A stretch of 64,000 nt of DNA from Janthinobacterium sp. BJB426 (GTDB lineage Bacteria; Pseudomonadota; Gammaproteobacteria; Burkholderiales; Burkholderiaceae_D). Below are positions 40,034 to 50,997 of the stretch, one piece after another; the first letter of the stretch is position 1, and every line of letters begins with the position of its first letter. Location of the stretch: positions 1-64,000 of the forward strand of contig NZ_PDZL01000019.1 of assembly GCF_002735705.1 (NCBI RefSeq), written 5' to 3'. Both the position numbers and the translations under genes were made by a program. Below the pieces are notes generated by a model. It was given only the letters and a program-made list of their open reading frames with translations, was not told the DNA's origin and did no database searches.

Positions 40034-42127
40034 ATGAAACCTGAACTGCACACGGAAGTGACCAAATCGGGCATCCTGCTTGACCGCGAGCTGTCGCAAC
40101 TGACTTTCAACCGGCGCGTGATGGCCCAGGCGGAAGACCCGAACATTCCGCTGCTCGAGCGCCTGCGCTACCTGTGCATCGTCAGCAGTAACATGGATGA
40201 GTTTTTCGAGGTGCGCGTGGCCAGCCTCCTGGCGGCCGGCAGCATCGGCGGTTCGCTGGCGGGCCACCCTGCCCTGGCGGCCAACCTGGAGCGCATTGGC
40301 AAGGAGTGCCATGCGCTGGTGGAACGCCAGTACGAGATATTAAATAACGACGTCTTGCCGGCCCTGCGCGAAGCGGGCGTGCATTTGCTGCGCGACAGCG
40401 ACCGCAACGAAGCGCAGCGCGCGTGGGTCAAGCAATACTTCGACCGCGAAGTGCGGCCCCTGCTGACGCCGATCGGCCTCGATCCGGCCCACCCGTTCCC
40501 GCAAGTGGTGAATAAAAGTCTCAATTTCATCGTCTCGCTGAGCGGCAAGGATGCGTTTGGCCGCGGCACGGCGATCGCCATCGTCAAGGCGCCCCGCGTC
40601 TTGCCGCGGGTTATCAAGCTGCCGGACGAGATTTCCGGCGACGGCGTGTCCTTCTGTTTATTGTCGTCCGTTATCCATGCGCACATTTCCGACCTGTTCG
40701 CCGGGCGCGAAGTCATCGCCTATTCGCAATTCCGGGTCACGCGCGACAGCGACCTGTGGGTGGACGAGGACGAAGTCAAGAATCTGCGCCAGGCCCTGAA
40801 GGGCGAGCTGGTCGGTCGCCAGTTCGGCACCTCCGTGCGCCTGGAAGTGGCGCGCAATTGCCCGCCAGAATTGTCGCAATTCCTGCTCGACCAGTTCAGC
40901 CTGGATCAAAGCCGCTTGTACCGCGTCAACGGCCCCGTCAATCTCGTGCGCCTGTCGGAAATGATCGACCACGTCAAGCAGCCTGAGCTGCGCTTCCCGC
41001 CCTTCTTCCCCGGCCTCGCGCACAAAGCCATCGGCAACGACATCTTTGCCGCGCTGACCAGGCACGACATCCTGCTGCACCACCCGTATCAGTCGTTCCA
41101 GACGGTGATCGACTTCATCCGCAGCGCCGCCTACGATCCGTCCGTCGTGGCCATCAAGCAGACGATCTACCGCACGGGCATGAACTCGGACCTGATGGAG
41201 TCGCTGATCACGGCGGCGAAAATGGGCAAGGAAGTGACCGTCATCGTGGAATTGATGGCGCGTTTCGACGAAGAAGCCAATATCAACTGGGCCGACAAGC
41301 TGGAGCAAGCGGGCGCGCAAGTCGTGTACGGCGTCGTGGGATTGAAAACCCATGCCAAGGTGGCGCTCGTCATCCGCCGCGAAGAAGGCAGCTTGCGCTT
41401 CTACGCCCACTTGGGCACCGGCAATTACCACCCCACGACAACCAAGCTGTACACGGATTTTGGCTTGCTGACGGCCAACCAGGACCTGGCCGTGGAAGTC
41501 AATGAAGTCTTCATCCACCTGACCAGCCTGACCAAGCCGCACAACCTGAACCATTTGTGGCTGGCGCCGTTCGGCCTGCAAAGCGAAATCATCAAGGCCA
41601 TCCGCAACGAGGCGAAGATCGCCCGCTCGGGCCGGCGCGGGCGCATCATCGTGAAAGTCAATGCGCTGGTCGACGAATCCGTGATCCGCGCCCTGTATGC
41701 GGCCTCGACCGATGGCGTGAAGATCGACCTGATCGTGCGCGGCGCATGCACCCTGAAGCCGGGCGTGCCGGGATTGTCGGAAAATATCAAGGTGCGCTCC
41801 GTGATCGGCCGTTTCCTCGAACACAGCCGCATCTACTACTTCCGCAACGACCTGGCGCACGATGTCTACCTGGCCAGCGCCGACTGGATGAGCCGCAACC
41901 TGTTCCGCCGGGTGGAAGTGGCCTTCCCCGTGCTGGACCGGGCGCTGAAACGGCGCGTGATCGCCGAGGGCCTGAATCCGTATTTGAAGGATAATACCAA
42001 TGCATGGGAACTGGAGCCGACGGGCCACTACGCGCGCCGCAAGCCGCGCGGCAAGCAAACGCCGTTCAGCGCCCAGCAATATTTGATGCATACACTGGGC
42101 ACGCCGGGCGCGGAGGTCGGCGAATAG
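40034..42127 (+). CDS. ppk1: Polyphosphate kinase 1
   Basis: A 697-aa enzyme that makes inorganic polyphosphate from ATP. Domain order: N (LLDRELSQLTFNRRVMAQAE, SSNMDEFFEVRVA), head, and two phospholipase-D-like catalytic domains. The active-site region is VGLKTHAKVALVIRRE with the phospho-accepting His, then HLGTGNYHPTTTKLYTDFGL. Later blocks include NLFRRVEVAFPVLD. The family length is about 690. It is divergent from pstS with a Pho box between them, so it probably belongs to the Pho regulon. Confidence 0.97.
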   Translation: MKPELHTEVTKSGILLDRELSQLTFNRRVMAQAEDPNIPLLERLRYLCIVSSNMDEFFEVRVASLLAAGSIGGSLAGHPALAANLERIGKECHALVERQYEILNNDVLPALREAGVHLLRDSDRNEAQRAWVKQYFDREVRPLLTPIGLDPAHPFPQVVNKSLNFIVSLSGKDAFGRGTAIAIVKAPRVLPRVIKLPDEISGDGVSFCLLSSVIHAHISDLFAGREVIAYSQFRVTRDSDLWVDEDEVKNLRQALKGELVGRQFGTSVRLEVARNCPPELSQFLLDQFSLDQSRLYRVNGPVNLVRLSEMIDHVKQPELRFPPFFPGLAHKAIGNDIFAALTRHDILLHHPYQSFQTVIDFIRSAAYDPSVVAIKQTIYRTGMNSDLMESLITAAKMGKEVTVIVELMARFDEEANINWADKLEQAGAQVVYGVVGLKTHAKVALVIRREEGSLRFYAHLGTGNYHPTTTKLYTDFGLLTANQDLAVEVNEVFIHLTSLTKPHNLNHLWLAPFGLQSEIIKAIRNEAKIARSGRRGRIIVKVNALVDESVIRALYAASTDGVKIDLIVRGACTLKPGVPGLSENIKVRSVIGRFLEHSRIYYFRNDLAHDVYLASADWMSRNLFRRVEVAFPVLDRALKRRVIAEGLNPYLKDNTNAWELEPTGHYARRKPRGKQTPFSAQQYLMHTLGTPGAEVGE

Positions 42128-42152
42128 GCAATTCTACACAGAGGAGTACAGC

Positions 42153-42611
42153 ATGGATCTCATCTTGTGGCGACACGCAGAAGCGGAGCCGGGCGTTCCC
42201 GACCTCGAACGCGCCCTGACCGTCAAAGGCCAGAAACAGGCGCGCCGCATGGGCGAATGGCTGGCCTCGCAACTACCGGAAAATTGCCGTATCCTCGTCA
42301 GCCCCGCCCTGCGCACCCTGCAAACGGCGGAAGCGCTGGGGCGCAAGTTCAAGCTGATGCCGGAACTGGCGCCCGGCGCCGAGGCGGAAGACATCCTCAA
42401 GGCGGCCAACTGGCCCGGCGGCAAGGAAACCGTGCTCATCGTCGGCCACCAGCCCACGCTGGGCCAGGCGGCCGCCCTGCTGCTGACGGGAGAGGAGCAG
42501 GAATGGGAAATGCGCAAGGCCAGCGCATGGTGGTTTTCCCAACGTGAGCCAGGCGACCCGATCAGCGTTTATTTAAAAGCCGTGATGGCGCATGATTTGG
42601 TTGTGAAATAA
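42153..42611 (+). CDS. sixA: Phosphohistidine phosphatase SixA
   Basis: A 152-aa histidine phosphatase. The catalytic RHAEAEPG is at the N-terminus and the second His lies in VLIVGHQPTLGQAAALLL. SixA removes phosphate from histidine phosphotransfer proteins, notably PtsP-type proteins of the nitrogen PTS in E. coli. It is 25 bp after ppk1 with GAGGAG upstream of ATG 42153, so it is probably co-transcribed. Confidence 0.92.
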   Translation: MDLILWRHAEAEPGVPDLERALTVKGQKQARRMGEWLASQLPENCRILVSPALRTLQTAEALGRKFKLMPELAPGAEAEDILKAANWPGGKETVLIVGHQPTLGQAAALLLTGEEQEWEMRKASAWWFSQREPGDPISVYLKAVMAHDLVVK

Positions 42612-42695
42612 GGGTGGCGAAATCAGGCAGCGCAGCAGGAAATGCGCAAAAAGTGCGCTGGGACAAATACTAGCAGGAATTACAACACGGTAGCC

Positions 42696-42723
42696 TTGTA
42701 AAGCGCTGCCGATCTGCTAGAGT
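42696..42723 (+). promoter_or_regulatory. Promoter upstream of the 41-aa membrane protein
   Basis: TTGTAA (42696-42701), a 16-bp spacer and TAGAGT (42718-42723), about 85 bp upstream of the ATG. Confidence 0.4.
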
Positions 42724-42808
42724 TTAATTGCATCAACTACGTGCTGGAGCGCCGCTCTGGTACATTGAGCAACCCAGCGGACAGCCGTCCAACGGCGGCT
42801 GAAAGACC

Positions 42809-42934
42809 ATGTTAACCTTCCTCGTTTTTCTCTTCATCGCCATCTTCGCCGCCATCATCGGCTTCGTCGCCTTTGAACTGATCGAAGAAATGCGCGGCAG
42901 TCACCACAAGCTGATGGACCGCTACCACGAGTAG
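42809..42934 (+). CDS. Small single-span membrane protein (41 aa)
   Basis: The frame ATG 42809 to TAG 42934 encodes 41 residues: a hydrophobic N-terminal helix (LTFLVFLFIAIFAAIIGFVA) followed by a charged tail (FELIEEMRGSHHKLMDRYHE). The layout is typical of small inner-membrane proteins. It has a promoter-like element upstream and a long hairpin plus T-run downstream, so it looks like an independent transcription unit. The ribosome site is weak (GAAAG). Function unknown. Confidence 0.55.
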   Translation: MLTFLVFLFIAIFAAIIGFVAFELIEEMRGSHHKLMDRYHE

Positions 42935-42955
42935 TGTTCACCTCGGCAATATCGA

Positions 42956-43006
42956 ATGGCGCCAGCGACGGCCTACAGGCCCGTCCCTCGCGCCATCCTT
43001 GTTTTT
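42956..43006 (+). terminator. Terminator after the 41-aa gene
   Basis: An outer 7-bp stem (42956-42962 / 42990-42996) with an inner imperfect GC stem, followed by CCTTGTTTTT. The T-run reaches into the stop codon of the convergent potF-like gene. Confidence 0.65.
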
Positions 43007-44126
43007 ACACTCCCGTTTTGAACTTCGTATAGATGCGCGTCATCAAGCGGCGAATATCGGCTGTGGTCGCTTCCGGCGCCGCCATGCGCTGCTTTTCCGC
43101 GTCCGACAGGAAGATGGCCTTGTTCTCGCCGATATCCTTGCGCACATATTTGATGCTGGCCGGATTCGGATTCGCATAGAATACCTTGTTGCTCAGGCTG
43201 GCATGCACTTGCGGGCGCAAAATGTAGTTGATGAACAGGTGCGCATTGGTCGGGTGCGGCGCGTCGGCCGGGATGGCCATGGTATCGAACATCAGGGCGG
43301 CCGTCTTCGGCACCAGCACCTGGATCACATTGCCGTTCTTCGCATCGATGGCGCGCTGGCGCGCGATATTGATGTCGCCCGACCAGCCCAGCGCTACGCA
43401 GACGGAACCGTTGGCCATGTCATTGATGTAGCCGGACGAACTGAACAGGGTCACGTAGGGGCGGATCGCCTGCAGCACCTTGCCTGCTTCCTGATAGTCG
43501 GCGGCCGTTTTCGAGTAGGCGGGCTTGCCCAGGTATTGCAGAGCGGCCGGCAGCACTTCCGACGGCGAGTCAAGGAAGGACACGCCGCACGATTTCAGCT
43601 TCGCCGCGTATTTCGGGTCGAAGATCAGGTCCCACGCATTGTCGGGCATGGCCATGCCGCCCAGCGCGGCCTTGACCTTGTTGACGTTGATGCCCACCGT
43701 CGTGTAGCCCCACAGCCAGTCGACCAGGTAATCGTTGTTCGGGTCGATCTTCGACAGCTTGGCCTGCAGGTTCTGGTCCAGGTTGCCCAAATTCGTCAGC
43801 TTGCTCTTGTCGAGTTTGCGCAGCAAGCCCGCATCGATCTGCAGGCGCGCCCACTGGGCCGTCGGCACGACGATGTCGTAGCCGGACTTGCCCGCCACCA
43901 GTTTCGCATTGAGGATTTCGTTATTGTCGAAAACGTCGTAACGTACCTTGATGCCCGTTTCCTTCTCAAAATTCTTGATCGTATCGTCGCCGATATAGTC
44001 GGACCAGTTATAGATGTTCAGGACTTTCTCTTCCTGAGCCTGAGCTTGCGCAGACAAGGCCAGTGCGGCCGCCGCCAAGGCCAGTCCCACTCCAATGCGC
44101 CGCCCTGCTTGCCATGTGTTTGCCAT
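43005..44126 (-). CDS. Polyamine ABC transporter substrate-binding protein (PotF-like)
   Basis: A 373-aa periplasmic protein. The signal peptide is GVGLALAAAALALSAQAQA. Family blocks are LNIYNWSDYIGDDTIKNFEK, GYDIVVPTAQWARLQIDAG, LWGYTTVGINVNKV and ALGWSGDINIARQRA, matching putrescine-binding PotF more than PotD. It is an orphan: no potGHI permease or ATPase genes are adjacent, so it must use subunits encoded elsewhere. Confidence 0.9.
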   Translation of the reverse strand: MANTWQAGRRIGVGLALAAAALALSAQAQAQEEKVLNIYNWSDYIGDDTIKNFEKETGIKVRYDVFDNNEILNAKLVAGKSGYDIVVPTAQWARLQIDAGLLRKLDKSKLTNLGNLDQNLQAKLSKIDPNNDYLVDWLWGYTTVGINVNKVKAALGGMAMPDNAWDLIFDPKYAAKLKSCGVSFLDSPSEVLPAALQYLGKPAYSKTAADYQEAGKVLQAIRPYVTLFSSSGYINDMANGSVCVALGWSGDINIARQRAIDAKNGNVIQVLVPKTAALMFDTMAIPADAPHPTNAHLFINYILRPQVHASLSNKVFYANPNPASIKYVRKDIGENKAIFLSDAEKQRMAAPEATTADIRRLMTRIYTKFKTGV

Positions 44127-44173
44127 CGTACCGCCTCCGGAATTAGTCAGAAAATAGTGACGATGATAGCAAG

Positions 44174-44208
44174 AAGGGCGCGATCAGGTCTACCCTGATC
44201 GCGCCCTT
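44174..44208 (-). terminator. Terminator downstream of clpB
   Basis: A perfect 15-bp stem (44174-44188 / 44194-44208) with a 5-base loop, 29 bp after the clpB stop on the minus strand; followed by CTTGCTATC, a weak T-tract. Confidence 0.75.
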
Positions 44209-44236
44209 GCCTATCGCGCAGTATTACCGTGGCAGC

Positions 44237-46843
<2,607 letters not shown>

Positions 46844-46877
46844 GAAAAGCGCTCCCGGTTAATTAGTTGTTAACCAA

Positions 46878-46903
46878 ATTGGGGTGAGGCAGTACTTTTC
46901 AAG
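46878..46903 (-). promoter_or_regulatory. Sigma-32 heat-shock promoter of clpB
   Basis: The minus strand reads CTTGAAA (46903-46897), 12 bp, CCCCAAT (46884-46878). This is close to the CTTGAAA / CCCCAT consensus and correctly placed before clpB. Confidence 0.8.
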
Positions 46904-46964
46904 CATACACAAAGCAGAAATCCGCTGCACTTGGGCAAATGCTAGCGTGCGCGGCAACTACACT

Positions 46965-47438
46965 TCAGACGGGGCCGGCTTTCGACGCCCATTTGTCCAG
47001 CGCCGTCTCGTCGCTGTCGCGCGCATCGACCCAGCGCGCGCCTTCCGGCGTGTCTTCCTTCTTCCAGAACGGTGCTTCCGTCTTCAGGTAATCGATGATG
47101 AACTCGCAGGCGGCAAAGGCCTCGCCCCGGTGGGCGGACGAGACCGCCACCAGCACGATCTGCTCCTGCGGCAGCAAGGGTCCCACGCGGTGGATCACCA
47201 GTGCGCCAGACAGGGGCCAGCGGCCCCGCGCCTGCTCGACGATCGCTTCGATGGACTTTTCCGTCATGCCCGGATAGTGCTCGAGCTCCATGGCGGCCAC
47301 GTCCAGCCCCTCGTTCATGTCGCGCACCGTGCCGACAAAGCCGACGATGGCGCCCACCTTGGGGTTGCCTGCACGCAATTGTGCGATTTCTTGACTCAAG
47401 TCAAAATCAGCTTGCTGGACGCGGACGCTGGTACTCAT
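46965..47438 (-). CDS. moaE: Molybdopterin synthase catalytic subunit MoaE
   Basis: A 157-aa large subunit of molybdopterin synthase, converting precursor Z to molybdopterin with MoaD. Family blocks: GAIVGFVGTVRDMNEG, LELEHYPGM-like MELEHYPGMTEKSI, VIHRVGPLLPQEQIVLVAV, SSAHRGEAFAACEFIIDYLK and FWKKED with the catalytic lysines. ATG 47438 overlaps the stop of the DUF349 gene by four bases. The expected moaD partner is not adjacent. Confidence 0.95.
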   Translation of the reverse strand: MSTSVRVQQADFDLSQEIAQLRAGNPKVGAIVGFVGTVRDMNEGLDVAAMELEHYPGMTEKSIEAIVEQARGRWPLSGALVIHRVGPLLPQEQIVLVAVSSAHRGEAFAACEFIIDYLKTEAPFWKKEDTPEGARWVDARDSDETALDKWASKAGPV

Positions 47439-50020
47439 TTGGCATGCCCTCCGATACGGCGCAGCAAGGTTTCGATGCGGCTGGCCGTGCGCGCATCGGT
47501 GGCCGCGGCAATCGCGCACAGCTGCATCAGCTGCGACACTTGCGTAAGCGGCTTCTGGCCCGATTTCAGCGACGATTGCAGCACTTCCACCTGCATTTTC
47601 AGGCGGTCGCGGGCAAATTCGGCGCCGCTGTCGACACCGGCGACGATTTCCAGGCGCAAGACTTCCTCGAGCAAGCGTGCCTGGTTACCTTGCAATTGCT
47701 GCACGTAGGCGGCAGCGCCCTCGCCCAGCGCGGCCTGGGCGACGGCAAAGCGCTGCTGCAGGCTGCGTTCGTACTGGACGTCGAGCGGCGGCAAGGCGCT
47801 CCAGCGTTCGGACCAGGTGACCGCATCGGCGCTGGCGTCGCCCTCGGCCAGTGCGGCTTCCAGCGATTGCACCAGGCGCAGCTTGTCGCGCAGGGCGTTG
47901 GCCTGGGCCGCGCCGGCCCGTTCGGCGATGGCATCCGCTTGCGCTTGCACGCCGGCCACGGCCGCCTGGTAGCGCTGCTCGATCTTCGCTTCGCTGGCGC
48001 GCGGCACGGGACCGGTGGCGTTCCAGGCGGCGCGCGTGTCGCGCAGCAAGTGGTTGATGAAGGATGTGCGGGTTTTGTCGTCGCCCTCGGGCACGACGGC
48101 CGTTTCCAGCGCGGCGCACAGCGCTTCGCGCGCATGCAAGTGTTCGCGGCGCTCGTGGTCTGCCGCGTGGGCCGTTTCCTTGCGCCTGGCGAAGATATCG
48201 TCGCAGGCGGCGCGGAAACGCTGCCACAGCGCCTGTTCCGCGCGGCGCTCCAGCGGCAGGGCTTTCGCCAGTTCCTGCCATTTATCCTGCAAGGCTTTCA
48301 GCATGTCGACGGTGTTGCGCTCGGACGGCTTGAGCAAGCCCACTTCGACGATCAATTGTTCGCGGCGCGCCGTCTCGATCTGGCGCTGCGTGTCAAGCGG
48401 CTTCGACAGGGCGTCCAGCGCGGCGCCGAATTCCGCATCCAGGCGTTTCTTTTCCTTGCGGTCGATGGTGCCCAGGCGCGTCCACGCCTGGCGCAAGCGC
48501 TGCGAGCTTGAAGCGACGTGTTTCCAGTCGGTGCTCTCTTCGGCCGCCAGGGCCGCCGTTTCCGCGATCAGTTCCTGGGCCTTGGCCGCATTGCCGTGGC
48601 GCTCTTCGGCCAATTGCTTGAAATGCTGGGCCGCTGGCGCATACGCCACGCTGCAGGCCGCATCAAAACGTTCCCACAGGGATTTCGGTGCCGGACCGGA
48701 CAGGGTGTCGAGCGACTTCCAGCGCTCGCGCAGACTGCCCACTTTCTTGGCCAGCTCGGCCATTGGCAATTCTTGCGCCGGCAATTCCTCGCCCGCCTTG
48801 ACCAGTTCCTCGCGCGACACGTTGCCGCCCCAGCGCGCCCAGTCGGCCAGGCGCTTGAACTCTCCGCGCACATGGGCCAGGCGATCCGCTTGCGCAGGCG
48901 TCAATCGGCCGTGCTTGCTATCACGCAAGGTCTTGTCATGCTCGGAAGCCACGTGCAACAAGCCATCCTGCAGGGCCGCTTCCATGGCGTCAAGCACCTT
49001 GAAGAATTGCTCCGTCGCTTCTTTCGACACGGGCGCGTGCTCCTGGCGCGGCTTGCGCAGTACAGGTACAGGCTCGGCATGGGCCGCTGCGGCCTCTGGC
49101 GCCGCCGACTGCACGGGCGCCGGCGCGCTGGCCAGCAGGGCCGCAAATTGCTGCTGCAGGCTGTCGGACAACGGCGACTCGGGCAGGCGCGGCAGGGCTT
49201 GCCAAGTGCGTTTCAAGGTATCCGCATCGAGGGTAGCGGCGTCCTGCGCCTGCCATTCCGCCAGCGCGGCCTGGCGCGCGTCGAACACAGCCTGGTGTTG
49301 CTGCAGCGCTTGCAGGGCGGACTGTGCCTGCTCGCGCGCCTGCGTGAAATCGCTTTCCAGGTGTTTCGGCAAGGAGCCGCGCTCGGGCGATTGCGCATGC
49401 TGCGCATGTTCCGCGTCCAGGCGGGCCAGCGCCTGCGCCAGCTCGCCGGCGGACTGGCCATTGCTGGCCAGCGCGCGCGCTGCGCCGACGGCGTCGATCA
49501 CGGCGCGCTGCAGCACCACTTGCGCTTCCAGGCGGGCGGCCAGCGCAGCGCGTGCGGCGGCAAACGCCGTTGCCAGCTCGGGCGTGGCCTTGATGACTTG
49601 CCATTGGCGGTCCAATTCGGCTACCTGGTTGGGGCTCAGCTTGTCATCGCTCAACAGGCGCTCAGCCGTGGCGATGCTGGACTGGGCGCGTTGCGTCTCG
49701 GCAGCCTGGTGGCGGATCAGGTCGATGCGGCCCTGCACCAGCTTGGCAACGCGGCGGTCCGTGTTGCGCATGGCGTGGTGGACTTTTTCCAGCAGGGGCA
49801 AGGCATGGACGTGTTCAGCCGCAATCAGGCGGGCATCGGCAAATTCGCTGGACACGATGAATTCAAAGGCGGCGGCTTCGTCACCGGCCACGGCATGGGC
49901 ACGCGCAACCTGTTCGGCGCGGCGCGATGCGCTCTGCGCCGAGGCGGCGGCCTGTTCTGCCACGACAGGATCGGGTACGGCAGTCTTGCTGGCAGAACGC
50001 TTGAAGAGAAATTCGAACAT
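47435..50020 (-). CDS. DUF349 domain protein, large helical
   Basis: An 861-aa, Ala/Gln/Glu/Arg-rich, almost entirely helical cytoplasmic protein. Several DUF349 repeats of about 70 residues are visible, each built around a W-x4-R pattern, e.g. RERWKSLDTLSGPAPKSLWE, DKWQELAKALPLERRAEQ and AAWNATGPVPRASEAKIEQR. The molecular function is unknown; some DUF349 proteins are linked to stress or RNA-associated roles. ATG 50020 (MFEFLFKRS) is chosen because most upstream in-frame sequence is unlike the family. Coupled to moaE by ATGA. Confidence 0.88.
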   Translation of the reverse strand: MFEFLFKRSASKTAVPDPVVAEQAAASAQSASRRAEQVARAHAVAGDEAAAFEFIVSSEFADARLIAAEHVHALPLLEKVHHAMRNTDRRVAKLVQGRIDLIRHQAAETQRAQSSIATAERLLSDDKLSPNQVAELDRQWQVIKATPELATAFAAARAALAARLEAQVVLQRAVIDAVGAARALASNGQSAGELAQALARLDAEHAQHAQSPERGSLPKHLESDFTQAREQAQSALQALQQHQAVFDARQAALAEWQAQDAATLDADTLKRTWQALPRLPESPLSDSLQQQFAALLASAPAPVQSAAPEAAAAHAEPVPVLRKPRQEHAPVSKEATEQFFKVLDAMEAALQDGLLHVASEHDKTLRDSKHGRLTPAQADRLAHVRGEFKRLADWARWGGNVSREELVKAGEELPAQELPMAELAKKVGSLRERWKSLDTLSGPAPKSLWERFDAACSVAYAPAAQHFKQLAEERHGNAAKAQELIAETAALAAEESTDWKHVASSSQRLRQAWTRLGTIDRKEKKRLDAEFGAALDALSKPLDTQRQIETARREQLIVEVGLLKPSERNTVDMLKALQDKWQELAKALPLERRAEQALWQRFRAACDDIFARRKETAHAADHERREHLHAREALCAALETAVVPEGDDKTRTSFINHLLRDTRAAWNATGPVPRASEAKIEQRYQAAVAGVQAQADAIAERAGAAQANALRDKLRLVQSLEAALAEGDASADAVTWSERWSALPPLDVQYERSLQQRFAVAQAALGEGAAAYVQQLQGNQARLLEEVLRLEIVAGVDSGAEFARDRLKMQVEVLQSSLKSGQKPLTQVSQLMQLCAIAAATDARTASRIETLLRRIGGHAK

Positions 50021-50161
50021 GACGGGTTTCGCGTGGATCAAAACCACCATCATAACAAAGCCCGGGGTATTGCATCGGACAGGGCTGAACAAGTTATCAA
50101 ATGAATAAAGCCAATCTTTTCCCTATATTTTCCCCCTATGACGGCGCGCCAGTCAGCATCA

Positions 50162-50198
50162 CAAAAACACCCCCGGCAGATACTGCCTGGCGGGGTGT
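50162..50198 (-). terminator. Terminator after the hemerythrin-like gene
   Basis: An outer 7-bp stem (50167-50173 / 50192-50198) and an inner 5-bp stem, followed on the minus strand by TTTTTG. It lies 16 bp after the stop at 50214. Confidence 0.8.
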
Positions 50199-50213
50199 GC
50201 GCTCGCTACCCGT

Positions 50214-50882
50214 TCAAGCCTGCGCGCGCAGCGGCTGCCGCGGCACGGGCGGCGCGGACGCGGCGCCATCCGCTGCCGTTTCAGCGCTGCCGCCGGCTGC
50301 CTGCAAGGGCGTTGACAAAGGCGCTGGCAAGGGTGCTGGCAAAAAAAAGGGTAACACTTGCGCCCTGCCACGACGCGCTTCCCGCGCGCGCGCATCGTGG
50401 GCGAGGAACTGGTAGGCGATGGCAAACCACGCTTCGCCCACGATGACCTTGCGCGCCAGCGCGAACAGCTCGCGCTCTTCTTTTTCCAGGCGCTGCAGCA
50501 AGACCGCGCAAAAGGCGTCGATGGCGGCGCACAGCTGTTCGGCCTGCAATTCGGAATGGTCGATGGCGGCACCGGCGCGCTGCTGCACGACATTGATGCT
50601 TTCCAGTGCTGCATGGTTCAAGCCATTGATTTCATTCAACAGACCATCGGCATCGGGCGCGGCCTGGCGGATGGCAGGAATCAGGTACATCTCCAGCTTG
50701 CGCCAGTAGCCCCCCTGGTACAGCCGGTTCAGCCAGTCGCCCGCGTACTGCAGTTGCGCCAGGCTGAGCTGGCTCTGGTGGCGCAGCTGCACATGCATGT
50801 ACTTCTGAAAAGCCAGCAGGCTCATGCGAATGCTGGCCTGTTCCACCGACAGGGAAACCAATATATATGTTGCCGTAAGCAT
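50214..50882 (-). CDS. Hemerythrin-like helical protein, degenerate
   Basis: A 222-aa protein. Residues 20-165 are helical and resemble a hemerythrin HHE domain (LNEINGLNHAALESINVVQQ, then LLQRLEKEERELFALARKVI). Most metal-binding His/Glu positions are missing, so iron binding is doubtful. The C-terminal 55 residues are Pro/Ala-rich and low-complexity. ATG 50882 has GGGAG upstream; ATG 50825 is an alternative. It is monocistronic with its own terminator. Function unknown. Confidence 0.6.
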   Translation of the reverse strand: MLTATYILVSLSVEQASIRMSLLAFQKYMHVQLRHQSQLSLAQLQYAGDWLNRLYQGGYWRKLEMYLIPAIRQAAPDADGLLNEINGLNHAALESINVVQQRAGAAIDHSELQAEQLCAAIDAFCAVLLQRLEKEERELFALARKVIVGEAWFAIAYQFLAHDARAREARRGRAQVLPFFLPAPLPAPLSTPLQAAGGSAETAADGAASAPPVPRQPLRAQA

Positions 50883-50997
50883 GCACTCACTCCCGAAAAC
50901 GCGCTGGATATGTCATCCTGGAAGTGAAAGTGTAAAGACTACCGACAGGGGGCGGTTTGATCCTGCACAAACCCGCGGCGGGACCCCTGCGCTTTTT

